DNA of 64,000 nucleotides from contig LR877152.1 of the NCBI GenBank assembly GCA_903995115.1, forward strand, positions 310,001 through 374,000, written 5' to 3'. Below the pieces are notes generated by a model that worked only from the letters and a program-made list of their open reading frames with translations, was not told where the DNA came from and did no database searches. This DNA comes from Angomonas deanei (Eukaryota > Euglenozoa > Kinetoplastea > Trypanosomatida > Trypanosomatidae). Shown piece by piece: positions 20,971 through 30,641 of the stretch. The number at the start of each line of letters is the position of its first letter. The first letter of the stretch is position 1. Made by a program: the position numbers and the translations under genes.

Positions 20971-22083
20971 TTACGCAACGCCACCAGGGGTAATAAAAGC
21001 CTGAAAGACGAAGCGATACTTGGCTTTTAGTTCCAATTCTGTGAGTTGCTGTGCCCGGAGGCAAATGGCCTCCAGCTTCGCGTAAAAGGTGAACATGTAG
21101 GCGGGTCGATCAAAAAACACCTCCACCACCACTTCCGTCGTGGCGGACGGCTTGCGTGTCCAGCCGATAATCTTTTGGCTCATCTTGTGGGGTATCTCGT
21201 GCGGTAGTATCTCGAAGTAGACCTGTCGGAGCAGCTCGCTGACAATGTCCACCACCGACAGGTCCGTCGCCTCCCGCCGAAAGTGCTGCCACTTGCCAGG
21301 TTTGGCGTACCGACAGAGGTGATCCTTCATTTCCACCAGCCCAGTAGCCCCTTTCACACTCGTCTCGTTCACCACGGCAAACGGGAGTCGTAGAGATTCC
21401 AAGTCGGTGCGCAGCGCAAAATATAGTTCGCGGTGCTTGGGGGACTGCACCTTGTCCATCATGGTGATGGCAAGCAGCACTGGCATCTCCCTCGCCATCG
21501 CGCGGCGCACCACCTCCCGGGCAATGTGCTTGTACTCCGGCTCGACAAACCCGAGACCAGCGGGCAAGGTGAGCACCGCCACGTCGCACACAAAAAGGGA
21601 ATCGTACGCCTTGGAGGAGTGGGTGCCATGACGGCGGCGGTCGTTTTCACTATTGATCAATACAATGCCTGGTGTATCCACCATCAGCAACTGTGTATCG
21701 TGCACCGTCGCCACCGCCTTGGTCCAGTCACGTGTCGTACCGTGCCGATTACTCACCGCCCCGACATGGGAGAGGGCTAACGCATTCACCAAGGACGTCT
21801 TACCAGCGTTTTGGGGTCCTAGGAAAGTCACCCGCAGCACACGTGGGTTTTTAGGTTCATCCACCATCTTCTTTTTTCGCTCCAGCAGGTCGACACTATT
21901 TTGACGCAAAAAGGGAAACACCTCCTCCACCGGCGTGAACTGGCGCTCCTTGTAGATGCGCTCGAACCGACGCGACGCACTATCCGCCTCGGCCTCCTTT
22001 TTCTCGGAGAGCACAGATGCTACCCGCTGCTCCCAACGCCTACGATTTTGAAGAGACAAGAATGCCCATGTTTTCTTGAACAT
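20971..22083 (-). CDS. Era-like GTPase, probably mitochondrial
   Basis: A 370-residue protein. A basic amphipathic N-terminus (MFKKTWAFLSLQNRRRWEQR) looks like a mitochondrial presequence. G motifs: P-loop GPQNAGKTS at about residue 89, switch I RHGTTRDW, G3 DTPG, G5 ETSVKG. The G4 motif reads TMMD where NKxD or TKxD is usual, so the lysine is replaced. The C-terminal ~100 residues include VDIVSELLRQVYFEILPHEI, the usual Era linker ('E.iRE..l..l..EiPh'), and a KH-like domain. Era proteins bind the 3' end of small-subunit rRNA and check assembly; in kinetoplastids a mitoribosomal role is expected. The sense strand has T7-ATTTTAG five bases before the ATG. Confidence 0.8.
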   Translation of the reverse strand: MFKKTWAFLSLQNRRRWEQRVASVLSEKKEAEADSASRRFERIYKERQFTPVEEVFPFLRQNSVDLLERKKKMVDEPKNPRVLRVTFLGPQNAGKTSLVNALALSHVGAVSNRHGTTRDWTKAVATVHDTQLLMVDTPGIVLINSENDRRRHGTHSSKAYDSLFVCDVAVLTLPAGLGFVEPEYKHIAREVVRRAMAREMPVLLAITMMDKVQSPKHRELYFALRTDLESLRLPFAVVNETSVKGATGLVEMKDHLCRYAKPGKWQHFRREATDLSVVDIVSELLRQVYFEILPHEIPHKMSQKIIGWTRKPSATTEVVVEVFFDRPAYMFTFYAKLEAICLRAQQLTELELKAKYRFVFQAFITPGGVA

Positions 22084-22642
22084 CGGTCCTAAAATAAAAA
22101 AATGAAACTATGAAACAACAGAGAGGATAAAAGGGTATAGTAGAGACTGGTACGTTGGTATTGTAGCTCGCTATCAAATTAGCAGCTGTACTTTGAACGG
22201 GAAAAACAGAATGAAACAAAAAAGTCCTGAAACCTGAAAAAAAAAAAGTTCTTAAACAGGAAGCAGATAAGATAAGGGTAGTAAGTTTTATTAAGGTTTC
22301 TTCTGGCTCCCGTGGCACCTTTTTCTCTCCAAAGGCCTCGAAAATTTCATTCTTTTCTTCTTCCGTACTCGTGGGAAGTATAACGAAGAGTAGGACTACA
22401 ATAAACACGACAACCAAGAGGCGCAATTGTTTTTTTGAAGTCATCACCGTCCGTGCACGCGGTGTCGCCACCGGCGTGGGCGGCCTACTGCTACCAAAGT
22501 TGGATACATCATCAATATACACTTCTCTGGCGTTTTCGTCGATCACATTGTCCGTCGGGAGGCGCTCCGATACGTCTAGCTTGCCCCACTCACGACGAGG
22601 ATTAAAGTACTGGTTATTAACGGAATAACCCTGCTTTGACAT
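22040..22642 (-). CDS. Small single-pass membrane protein; true 3' end uncertain
   Basis: Starts at ATG 22642 (MSKQGYSVNNQYFNPRREWG). After a polar N-terminal region with a Pro/Thr-rich linker, one strong transmembrane helix is visible at about residues 75-93 (LRLLVVVFIVVLLFVIL), followed by a charged segment. The remaining frame reads through what looks like spacer and the next gene's splice tract to 22040, overlapping that gene's start by 44 bases, which a trans-spliced mRNA cannot do. Tandem TAA TAA stops lie near 22288-22293 in the +1 frame, reachable if one A of the five-base run near 22320 is extra. The natural protein is therefore probably about 115-120 residues. No family recognised. 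Confidence 0.5.
   Translation of the reverse strand: MSKQGYSVNNQYFNPRREWGKLDVSERLPTDNVIDENAREVYIDDVSNFGSSRPPTPVATPRARTVMTSKKQLRLLVVVFIVVLLFVILPTSTEEEKNEIFEAFGEKKVPREPEETLIKLTTLILSASCLRTFFFSGFRTFLFHSVFPVQSTAANLIASYNTNVPVSTIPFYPLCCFIVSFFYFRTDVQENMGILVSSKS
22084..22104 (-). promoter_or_regulatory. Trans-splice acceptor for the Era-like GTPase
   Basis: Sense orientation reads T7-ATTTTAG, then GACCG and the ATG. A compact pyrimidine tract plus AG. It lies inside the nominal 3' end of the upstream membrane-protein frame, which argues that frame really stops earlier. Confidence 0.55.
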
Positions 22643-22857
22643 GTGTTCTGACTAATAAAAATAAAAAAAAGTGGGGAGGAGACGAAGTTGTGTCAAAAAG
22701 AAAACTGAAAACAGAGTGTGCGTGTGTACGCGCGTCACCATTCCATCAATACGATTCATCGGTCTGGATACAGAATTAATGATAGAATAATATACTTAAA
22801 TTACTTGCATTTTCATACGCTACTTTTTTTTTTTTTTCGTTATTACAGAATTGTTCG

Positions 22858-25800
22858 TTAAAACCAGCTTCGGTTGACTTGGTCCTCTTCATCGGATTCC
22901 GTGGCGTGCGACCGTTCGGAACCATTACTGGGTTCGCTAGCGGGTTGGTGTTCCTCCCCACCCGATTCCCCCTCGGGCTCTTCGTCTGCATCAATGATCA
23001 CCTCCTCCGCCTCTATCGGGTTCGCGGAGCCCTTCTTAATAAAGTAGAAGATGACGGCAGCAATCACCGCCAGCACCGCAAAGTAGCCTACTAACGCCAT
23101 AATGCGGGCGAACATGCTCGTCGTCGGTACGTCGTCGTCCGGCGTGGGATCCTCATTATCGCACATGTGGGCCGTTTTATTCGTGATGCAGACGCACTTT
23201 GCCGCGTAGCAAAAACCAGAAGTGCAGTTCCCGCAGGCGGACATGGCAATCGATAGTGGTGACAGGGCCACGGTGCTGGGGGTCGCCGTGACGGCGCTCT
23301 CACCGTCCAATGTCACCTTTACAGCATACGGGAGGTCCGTTCGGCCGGCCGGCAGGGGGATGGACGCCTCGGGCAGGGCGACCGTGCGGGCACCGAGGGC
23401 GGCGGACGACTTGGCCGTGCTGTACCCCACCGTACTGTTCGTTAGTGGGTCCGTCACGTTCAGGCGGATTAGTTCAGACTCGCTAAAGTTACCCGTCAAG
23501 GTGACAAAGACACCCCGCTTACCGTCCGTCGAGTTGCCCTTCGCTATGTAGTAGTGGTAGGAGACGGTAAGGTTGATGGCTGGGTCGACGCTGGGGGCAT
23601 AAAACACGCAAGTTTGCGTGGTGCCGGTGACATTACCGACGGAGGTCACTACGGTTTGAATACGATTGTTGGTGGAGGAAACGGCTGGCAGCGTAACAGG
23701 GTTGCCTGTCAGGACCTCACGCCATGCGTTGGCGTTGATCGAGTAATAAATGCTACTGTAAAGCGAGCGAGGCGCGCTGTCGTATGTGACGGTCAACTCC
23801 TTTTCGCGATGGGAGGGCGGCAATAAACCACCGCAAGGGGCGCTGGAAAGGAGCGTGGGCAGCGGCTGGGCCTTGACAGTGAGGAGAGAGGTGGACGGCA
23901 CGGCATACACGTCGTCCCCAATATGCACACACAGCTTGTAGGACCCGGGGGCGTCCACGTTAAACCAGAGCGGGAAGTGATCCAGGTTCTGGCCCGCCGC
24001 CGCCGTCATGGCACCGAAGACGGGAGAGTACCCGATACTTTCACAACTATACGTGTCCTGCACAAAGTGGTAGGTGCCCTTCTTCATATCTAGTCCGCGC
24101 ACCTCGACAGTGAACGGCACGTCCGACGTGACGGTTTGTGCGGTAGGGGTTTCCGGCTCGCCATAGTTGACCGCCAGTTTCCATGACGTGGCGAGTTGGA
24201 TGAGGCCACTCGTCTCATTCTTAAAGTTCTCCACCACCGCCGCCTTCACACACGCGCCCAGTCGGTTGTAGTACTCCATGTGGAGGGACTCTGGCAGTTG
24301 CTCAATCGCGAACGCAATGTAGGAGCCGAAGGTGCTGACGGATACAATCTCCGACGTGTAGAAGTGAAGGCAGGACAGCACCTCCGACGTCACCAGCTTC
24401 TTACACGCGGGAGGGATGGTGAGGTCACCTGTGGCGTCCCAGCCGTAGCACAATGGTTGCGCCACGACGAGCGGCGTTGTGAGCTTCCCCAGCGGCACGA
24501 GTTGATGTGTACACGAATCCAGGACGCTACCGTCGAGAGGGTCGGTGGAGCTCACACGGACGGAAAAGGTGAAGCTGGATGGGCGCGTCGGGTCTACTGG
24601 GCGCACCGTGTAATCATAACCTAACGAATCGGTACGGGTGACGTAGTCCACCCTCACCGTGTCCGTGACCGCGTAGTCAATACTGAAGCGCTCGTCGTGG
24701 TGCTCCGTCTCCGCCCACTCGTAAAGCGGCCAGACGACGCTAAACCCGAGCAAAAGAGGGACGCTGGGAAAGGTATCGTTGCACCTCGGCGTGAAGGCCG
24801 GTGGGGGGAGCATGCGCGACTCCAACTCGAACACAAGCGTGGTGGAATGCAGCTGGTCTAGATTGTCCACGTACTGGCAGCCGACAACGTGCTTCCCTGG
24901 TGTTCTTAGTGTGACTTGAAAGACATCCTCGCCGCCGATTTGGGTGTCCCCGGTGAAAATGACCAGCGGTCGCTGCAGGGGATCCTCACAGAAGACATTG
25001 ATGGGTCGTGCGTAGGTGGGGGAGGAGTCCGGGTGAATGCGTGGGTTCACCGCGGCGACGACCTGGTAGGTACCGTTGGCATAGGAGGTGGCGCCCCCCA
25101 GGTAAACCGCCTTCACGCTGATCGCGTTGCTCCCCACCTCCGTAATCTCTATCAGACGCTCATCGTCTAGTGCGATGAAGGGGCCACCGTTACGGGACAG
25201 GTAATACTTGGCCGTGCTGCTGCCCGTCACCAACACGCGGACCCCACCAATAAAGGAGCCCGAATTGGGAGAGACTTCTATCGCCGGTGGGGTGTAGTCC
25301 AGGCGGTAGGTCACCTCTTTTTTGGCCTCTTCATTAATGACAGCCGTGACAACCGTCGTGCTGTGGATCCAGAAAGGTTCCGTGTAGGGGAAGCCCTCCA
25401 CTGCGCCGTTGAGGTAAATCACAATGCTGTCTTCTGGCATCACATTCGTGAGCGAGACCAGCACGGGAGCGGTGTAGACGATATCCCAGGCGGGAGAAAA
25501 GGAAATTTTATTCGGGAACTTGGAGGCCTCCTCCACCGTGTACACCGCCTTTTCGTGGTCTGTGAAGCCATCCTCAAAAGTGGCAAAGGCCATCAAGGTG
25601 GAGTTCGTCTCCAGCACCACTGGCCTCACATAGGCGGTCGAGGTGGCCGTCGGCACAGACCCGTCGATGGTGTAGTAGATTTTGCATGGGGGCGGGTAGC
25701 ACACCACGGCGACATAGTCATTGCCGGTCTTGGCACTGAGATGGGCGCCGGTGGGGGGCTCAAACGTGATGGTGGGCTGAACCGCCGCTGCATCGCACGG

Positions 25801-26157
25801 CGGACCCACGTCGCAGGGTTCGTAGGAGACCATAGGGTCTGTCGTGTAGCACCCTGGACCGCTCTTGAGGCCTTTTGGATTTCTACAATAGTTGTGGTCC
25901 CCAATCCCGTCCGCCGGGTCAATCTCCGTCTCGTGCGACCACGGACTCTGCGAGGTCCACTTTTGACAGGTGTAGCCGGAGCGAGTGGTGCTAACGGTAC
26001 CCCTGTAGTCCTTGCCATCCTCCCGGATATACCCCTCTACCGCGTCGCATAGCTTGACCAGCGTGTCTGCCCTGGCCGCGCAGAGGGTGAGAGCCACTAC
26101 AAGAAGGGCAATGTGCCAATGTCTACCGGCGGAATGACCGTTACCTTGTCGGGGCAT
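22858..26157 (-). CDS. Large type I membrane protein with N-terminal kringle domain
   Basis: 1,099 residues from ATG 26157; the frame upstream of it has only a TTG. Order: a signal peptide (residues 1-30, core HIALLVVALTLCAARA); a kringle at about 37-121 with all six cysteines (C37, C64, C91, C103, C115, C121) and the family words DYRGTVSTTRSG, NYCRNP and CYTTDP; beta-rich segments resembling chitobiase/Fn3-associated domains (KIYYTIDGSVPTATSTAY); many N-x-S/T sites; a Cys-rich EGF-like knot near the end (CGNCTSGFCYAAKCVC); a transmembrane helix (YFAVLAVIAAVIFYF); and an acidic cytoplasmic tail of about 60 residues. It is predicted to sit at the cell surface or in endomembranes. Kringles normally mediate protein or ligand binding. 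Function unknown. Confidence 0.8.
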   Translation of the reverse strand: MPRQGNGHSAGRHWHIALLVVALTLCAARADTLVKLCDAVEGYIREDGKDYRGTVSTTRSGYTCQKWTSQSPWSHETEIDPADGIGDHNYCRNPKGLKSGPGCYTTDPMVSYEPCDVGPPCDAAAVQPTITFEPPTGAHLSAKTGNDYVAVVCYPPPCKIYYTIDGSVPTATSTAYVRPVVLETNSTLMAFATFEDGFTDHEKAVYTVEEASKFPNKISFSPAWDIVYTAPVLVSLTNVMPEDSIVIYLNGAVEGFPYTEPFWIHSTTVVTAVINEEAKKEVTYRLDYTPPAIEVSPNSGSFIGGVRVLVTGSSTAKYYLSRNGGPFIALDDERLIEITEVGSNAISVKAVYLGGATSYANGTYQVVAAVNPRIHPDSSPTYARPINVFCEDPLQRPLVIFTGDTQIGGEDVFQVTLRTPGKHVVGCQYVDNLDQLHSTTLVFELESRMLPPPAFTPRCNDTFPSVPLLLGFSVVWPLYEWAETEHHDERFSIDYAVTDTVRVDYVTRTDSLGYDYTVRPVDPTRPSSFTFSVRVSSTDPLDGSVLDSCTHQLVPLGKLTTPLVVAQPLCYGWDATGDLTIPPACKKLVTSEVLSCLHFYTSEIVSVSTFGSYIAFAIEQLPESLHMEYYNRLGACVKAAVVENFKNETSGLIQLATSWKLAVNYGEPETPTAQTVTSDVPFTVEVRGLDMKKGTYHFVQDTYSCESIGYSPVFGAMTAAAGQNLDHFPLWFNVDAPGSYKLCVHIGDDVYAVPSTSLLTVKAQPLPTLLSSAPCGGLLPPSHREKELTVTYDSAPRSLYSSIYYSINANAWREVLTGNPVTLPAVSSTNNRIQTVVTSVGNVTGTTQTCVFYAPSVDPAINLTVSYHYYIAKGNSTDGKRGVFVTLTGNFSESELIRLNVTDPLTNSTVGYSTAKSSAALGARTVALPEASIPLPAGRTDLPYAVKVTLDGESAVTATPSTVALSPLSIAMSACGNCTSGFCYAAKCVCITNKTAHMCDNEDPTPDDDVPTTSMFARIMALVGYFAVLAVIAAVIFYFIKKGSANPIEAEEVIIDADEEPEGESGGEEHQPASEPSNGSERSHATESDEEDQVNRSWF

Positions 26158-26200
26158 GTTTGCTCTTCCTTTCAATAACTTTTTTTTTTATTTTTTAAGG
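26158..26200 (-). promoter_or_regulatory. Trans-splice acceptor for the kringle protein
   Basis: In sense orientation a tract of about nine T, then ATTGAAAG, GAAG and AG, followed by CAAAC and the ATG. Several AGs are possible acceptors. The tract supports the ATG at 26157 rather than the TTG-initiated frame. Confidence 0.5.
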
Positions 26201-26435
26201 CGTCCCTGATAGAACGGTTTTCTATTGTAAATAAATATACGTGTACAATTCTTTATTATTAGAACTATACGCTGTCGATAGAGAAAACTAAATGAGAGGG
26301 GGGTAGGGAAAAGAGTAGATAGTGGGGGGAGAGTTGCACTAAAAAAAAAAAAAAAAAAGGACAGCGCTAAATAAAACATCCGATCGTAAAGCACCTTCAA
26401 GACAAATCGTCTGCCTCTTCGAGCCTATCGTAAAC

Positions 26436-29138
26436 TTAGGAACGCTTACACAGTTCGCTCAACTCCCACAACTTTAGCATATCTTTTTGGGTCTGCCACG
26501 ACGTGTCGTCGAGGCTTGCCGCCCCACCACGGCCATCCACACTGGAAACGACACTGTGCAGGCTGGAGGTGTTGGGTAGGTCCGCCGTCGCCCGCTGCGA
26601 GAGAAGAGAAGCCTGCATCGACTCACCGGACAATCGTTTCATTTGTCTCTTGAGGTGATGTTTCACTTGTGCGTCCATGCTCTTCTCCTGCTGCCGTAGG
26701 GTTTTATCCTTCACGAACTGGAGTACCCGTAGTGCCGCCTCACGCTGCACTCTTTGAGTTCGCCGCGCCTGTTGGTGATCTGTCGATTCCAGAATCGGCA
26801 CACAACTGGCAGGCAACGCAGACGTCAAAGGGCGGTGAGGAGAGCCCATGGCGCGTTGGTAGGTGGACTGCCGCACATGGTTGAGTGCCGCCGCCTCCTG
26901 TCGTGCGCAGGACTCCGCCTGTAGGCGCTCACGCTCCGCCGTCCTATAAGCGTTAAAGAAGGTTTCCAAACTGGATTGTAGCGAAAGGTAGGTGTGGGAG
27001 AAGTGATCGGTAAAGTACACTGCCGCCTCTAAATAACGCTCCCCTAGCTCTCTTTGCGTCGCTCCCAGGCGGCCCGCACTGTCACGCAGTTGCGTCTCCC
27101 GCTGGGCGTCCAGCCTGGCCATCTGGAGTTGTTCCTCCTTCTCCGCTATTCTTTTGGAGGCTGCTGCAATTTCTTCATAGGACGCCCACCGTCGCTCCGC
27201 CGCCTTCTGTCGGCCGAAGAATCCTTTTCCCACCGACTGCAGCAGACCCACCGCCGCATCGTGAAGCTGCGCCCTCCGCTCCGTCAACGCCTTCATTGCA
27301 CTTTCATTCAGGAACACTTTTGTGGCGCCCACTACCACTTCGCTCGATGGCGGGAGCAGCACGTGCGGCAGTGCCACGGGGCAGCAGTCCGTGTAGCGAC
27401 ACGCCCAGTAGTGCTCCCCGTACTCCCTGTGAGGGTTGCGCTTGTACTGGGGAAGGCAGTCCGCTGAAAAATCCACGCGATCCTCATCGCGGAACACAAA
27501 GTACTTGAACGCCGGCGTCAGCCAATCTCGCACAAAATTAGAAACCGACATCTCCACTGTCACGCCACGGGCGTAACGGGAAAGGGAATGAAATGCCGTT
27601 GGGTACACGTCCGCCAGATGAACCTCGGGGGAGGAGGATATCCTCTCCCCACTCTCGGCGTGAAGAATATGTGTGTTGCCCGCGAAAAAGGACGCTGCTC
27701 TATCTGTGTGTCGCTTCCGGAGTAGTGCAAGGCGATCTGGTAATGTTCCTACGCTCTGTGTAAGACAACACTGTGGACACCGCCGTACCAACTCGCCCAA
27801 CAAATACGTTGCGACTTTCTCTTCCCCTTTCGAGGTCAGTTTGTCTACCGTGGCCGCATACCATGTTCTAGCCTGCCCAGCCCTGCTTTCTTCTTCCCGC
27901 TGGATGAGCGGTCCCTCTATCCCCTCCAAGAACGCTTCTCGGGAGAGGTACGCCCGCCGACCCTCTTCTACCTGGGTTACCATCTCATAATAGGCAAAGC
28001 ACTCAAAGAAGGAAACCCAATTGGTCACTCGGGGGCTGTCCTCCTTCTGAGGTGATTCTTCCACGCCGATAAAGTGTATCCGTACGCTGTTGGACGAGGG
28101 AGGTGCGACCATACTTTCTAATTTCTGCAGCAAGTGCGTCAGAATGGGGGCAACGGTGTTGGCATACACTTGCGCGACGATACACCGACGAATGTCAATC
28201 CTCTTTTCGGTAGAGTACGCAGCGGAGGGAAAGTCTAGGTGGAAAAAACGGCGAAGGAGCTCTGCCAGACTCTGGTCTGCTTGGTCGATCTCCTTCCCTA
28301 CTAGCCACCGGGCCAACTGCCCCTCCGTCTCTGTGGTCCACTGCTCTACCCCAAGGTCCAGCGAGCGCCAGAGAGCGAGTAGCTGGAGGATTGAGACGGC
28401 TTTTGCGGGGAGCACGTCGTCGCCAATGCGATCACACAGAGAAACCAATGCTGGTGCCGTGCCCCACGAGTCCTGCTTTAGGCACGGTATGTCGCACGAG
28501 GCGTCTAACGCTAGTGTGTGGGCCACTGCCTTTACCGTCTCCAGAGCATCACCGTTACCCTTCACAGGGACCAGCTGACCACTCCCACGGAGTACGGCCA
28601 TACTTTTCCACAAGAACACACACCACGGGCCCATCATAGCGTGCAGCACATCGAGGTACGGTGTCACCCCCGCCTCCGACCACTGCCGCACGACGTGAAA
28701 AAGGACAGCTGGACGACCACACAGGAGGAGGGTAGAGGAGGTGATGAGAGATGACGGAAGGCGGTGGTCTACCCTCGCACCACCCCACAGCAGTGACTCC
28801 TCTACACGGACGGTCCTCTCCTCGTACAGTGCATCGCTAGACCCAATAGGAGTGCAGCACGCCTGCCCAGACCACCCTTCCCTTAGCTTCTCCTCCAGTA
28901 AGGACAGCCCCTCGTCCTCCACCTCCTCTGTCACACAAGGCCGTAAGACAGGTAGACACTCCTGCTCGCTCGGTCCATCCTCTAGTTCCTCATATACATG
29001 GAAGGCCGGCGGTGGTGGCTGTTCTGCCGCACCGTATAATACCGTCCCACGGTCCTCCTCTTCCTCCTCACTGCTGGAGTAATCCACCGACACAAACTTC
29101 ACATGATGGAGACGACCGTTCACGTCTGTGGAGTCCAT
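26436..29138 (-). CDS. Degenerate myosin-like protein lacking the P-loop
   Basis: A 900-residue protein. Three stretches recall a myosin motor: RRCIVAQVYANTVAPILTHL followed by VRIHFIGVEES (compare the helix before and the strand 'FIGVLDIFGFE'), then NWVSFFECFAYYEMVTQ (compare 'NSFEQLCINY.NE'), and VVVGATKVFLNESAMKALTE plus RRAQLHDAAVGLLQ (compare the converter 'G.TKVFlr...l..LE..R...l..A...iQ'). The GESGAGKT P-loop and the switch I/II residues are not found, so ATP hydrolysis is unlikely. N-terminus is acidic (SSSEEEEED). The C-terminal third is coiled coil with basic patches. Likely a pseudo-motor scaffold, by inference. The resemblance is by eye only and could be tested by a profile search. 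Confidence 0.55.
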   Translation of the reverse strand: MDSTDVNGRLHHVKFVSVDYSSSEEEEEDRGTVLYGAAEQPPPPAFHVYEELEDGPSEQECLPVLRPCVTEEVEDEGLSLLEEKLREGWSGQACCTPIGSSDALYEERTVRVEESLLWGGARVDHRLPSSLITSSTLLLCGRPAVLFHVVRQWSEAGVTPYLDVLHAMMGPWCVFLWKSMAVLRGSGQLVPVKGNGDALETVKAVAHTLALDASCDIPCLKQDSWGTAPALVSLCDRIGDDVLPAKAVSILQLLALWRSLDLGVEQWTTETEGQLARWLVGKEIDQADQSLAELLRRFFHLDFPSAAYSTEKRIDIRRCIVAQVYANTVAPILTHLLQKLESMVAPPSSNSVRIHFIGVEESPQKEDSPRVTNWVSFFECFAYYEMVTQVEEGRRAYLSREAFLEGIEGPLIQREEESRAGQARTWYAATVDKLTSKGEEKVATYLLGELVRRCPQCCLTQSVGTLPDRLALLRKRHTDRAASFFAGNTHILHAESGERISSSPEVHLADVYPTAFHSLSRYARGVTVEMSVSNFVRDWLTPAFKYFVFRDEDRVDFSADCLPQYKRNPHREYGEHYWACRYTDCCPVALPHVLLPPSSEVVVGATKVFLNESAMKALTERRAQLHDAAVGLLQSVGKGFFGRQKAAERRWASYEEIAAASKRIAEKEEQLQMARLDAQRETQLRDSAGRLGATQRELGERYLEAAVYFTDHFSHTYLSLQSSLETFFNAYRTAERERLQAESCARQEAAALNHVRQSTYQRAMGSPHRPLTSALPASCVPILESTDHQQARRTQRVQREAALRVLQFVKDKTLRQQEKSMDAQVKHHLKRQMKRLSGESMQASLLSQRATADLPNTSSLHSVVSSVDGRGGAASLDDTSWQTQKDMLKLWELSELCKRS

Positions 29139-30050
29139 CGTACGATTGTAATTTCTCTCTATGTTTTTTTTGTGTGTTATTTTACAGAATCCTTTGGTGG
29201 TAGAGGATGGAGGGAGGGAGAGGTGCGTCGGTCAACCCAACATGAATTTCATTGAGCACACAAGTCAACCAAAGATAAACCACTAACCGAAAACACACAC
29301 AAAAAAAGGGAATTATTACTTAGTACTTTCATTCTCTCACTATTTAAAACAAAAAAAACATTGTATTTAATTTTTTTTTCTTACATTTTTTTATATGATT
29401 TTTTTTATGTTTTTTTTTTTTTAATATAATTTCATAATAAATATTACCAATTTGTATTTTATCCCGTCGCGTGCTCAAAAATAAGAATAACAACAAAAGA
29501 AAAAGGAAAGTCTTCATCTTTTTTTTTTTTTTTAGTTTTCCATAGTAGCTTATACTGGAAAGTTCTCCATAGACATCCTTATCCTACCGAAAAAAAAAAA
29601 AAATACACAAAAAAATTAAATTTTAAAATCTCTTATTATTATTACTTATTGGCTTATTCTTCTCTTCTTCACTTTTTTTCTGGTTTTTCCATTGTTTTTT
29701 TTAAAAATACAAAAACAAAAACAAAAACCGAAAGGGACGCGCACACAAAAAAACAAAAAAATGCCTATCGTTGAAAGAATTATGTTTGTTATTATTATCG
29801 TTAAAAAGTACCAAAGTGCAATGTAAAATAGAAACAAAAAAAAATGAAAAATTATGAAAACAGAAGTAAAAAAACACAAAACTAAAAGGGCGTTACTGAT
29901 TACATATTTTCAGTTTTCTTTTAAAGAGATTTTCCATTTACATAAAAAAAAGGAAAATTATTATTATTATTACTATTCTGTGGAAAGTGTTGTTCTTAAT
30001 ATTATTATTATTATTATTAAAGTTACGATTTTTCTTCTTTACTATCGTTT

Positions 30051-30084
<34 letters not shown>

Positions 30085-30641
30085 GTTCGTTTGAAACTTC
30101 TCTCGTGGAAGGGAAAAGGGACGCTCAAAAGAAAAGAAAAAAACGGTTTCAGTAAACGAAAACAAAAAAAAAAGACAGAAATGATAAAGGAGAAAAACGA
30201 AAGAACTTAAAATTCAGAGCAGGTAAATTACTTTTTTTTTTTTTCTTCTTAAGGAAAAGAACAAAAACAAATTCAAATCACGGGGTAAAAAGATGGAAAA
30301 AATCGATGAAAGAGACTTGAGACTTTTTTTTTTTTTTTTGCTGGTTTGAAAAAAAGCAAACCAAAAGATGTTATTATTATTATTATTGTTATGTGTTTGG
30401 ATCATTTCCTTGTTCTTTTCTTATGGGTAGGGGAAGTGAATGCTATGGTAGTTCCCTAAGGAAACATTAAAAAAAAAAAAATCGCTACTGTTCTGCTACG
30501 AATACTATTTTCCGAATAATTCCGGTTGTTGTTGTTCTTTGTTTTTGAGGCACGCTGAAGTTTAAAAATACATTTTTATTATTTTTCCATTAAAATATAT
30601 TTTTTTTTTTCTTTACTTTTTTCAGGTTTTTTCCCCCCAGC
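29139..30641. other. Long AT-rich intergenic region with (TTA)n repeats; UBP1 3' UTR
   Basis: About 1,500 bases with no credible gene. The sequence is very AT-rich, with many A or T runs of 9-15, trinucleotide TTA/ATT arrays and oligo-T tracts. Since UBP1 is transcribed toward this region, most of it should be UBP1 3' UTR, plus the splice acceptor for the myosin-like gene near 29150-29180. Long AU-rich 3' UTRs are typical of regulated kinetoplastid RNA-binding-protein mRNAs. Confidence 0.6.
29955..30085. repeat. Trinucleotide ATT/TTA microsatellite cluster
   Basis: Three separate runs of the ATT/TTA triplet occur at about 29957-29975, 29999-30019 and 30061-30084, the longest about eight units. 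A further short run lies near 30370-30387. They sit in the presumed UBP1 3' UTR and read as AAT/TAA in the transcript. Confidence 0.8.

Noticed and set aside
29955-30085. (TTA)n runs as a CRISPR-like or other structured array
   Set aside because: Simple microsatellite with no spacers and no associated genes.
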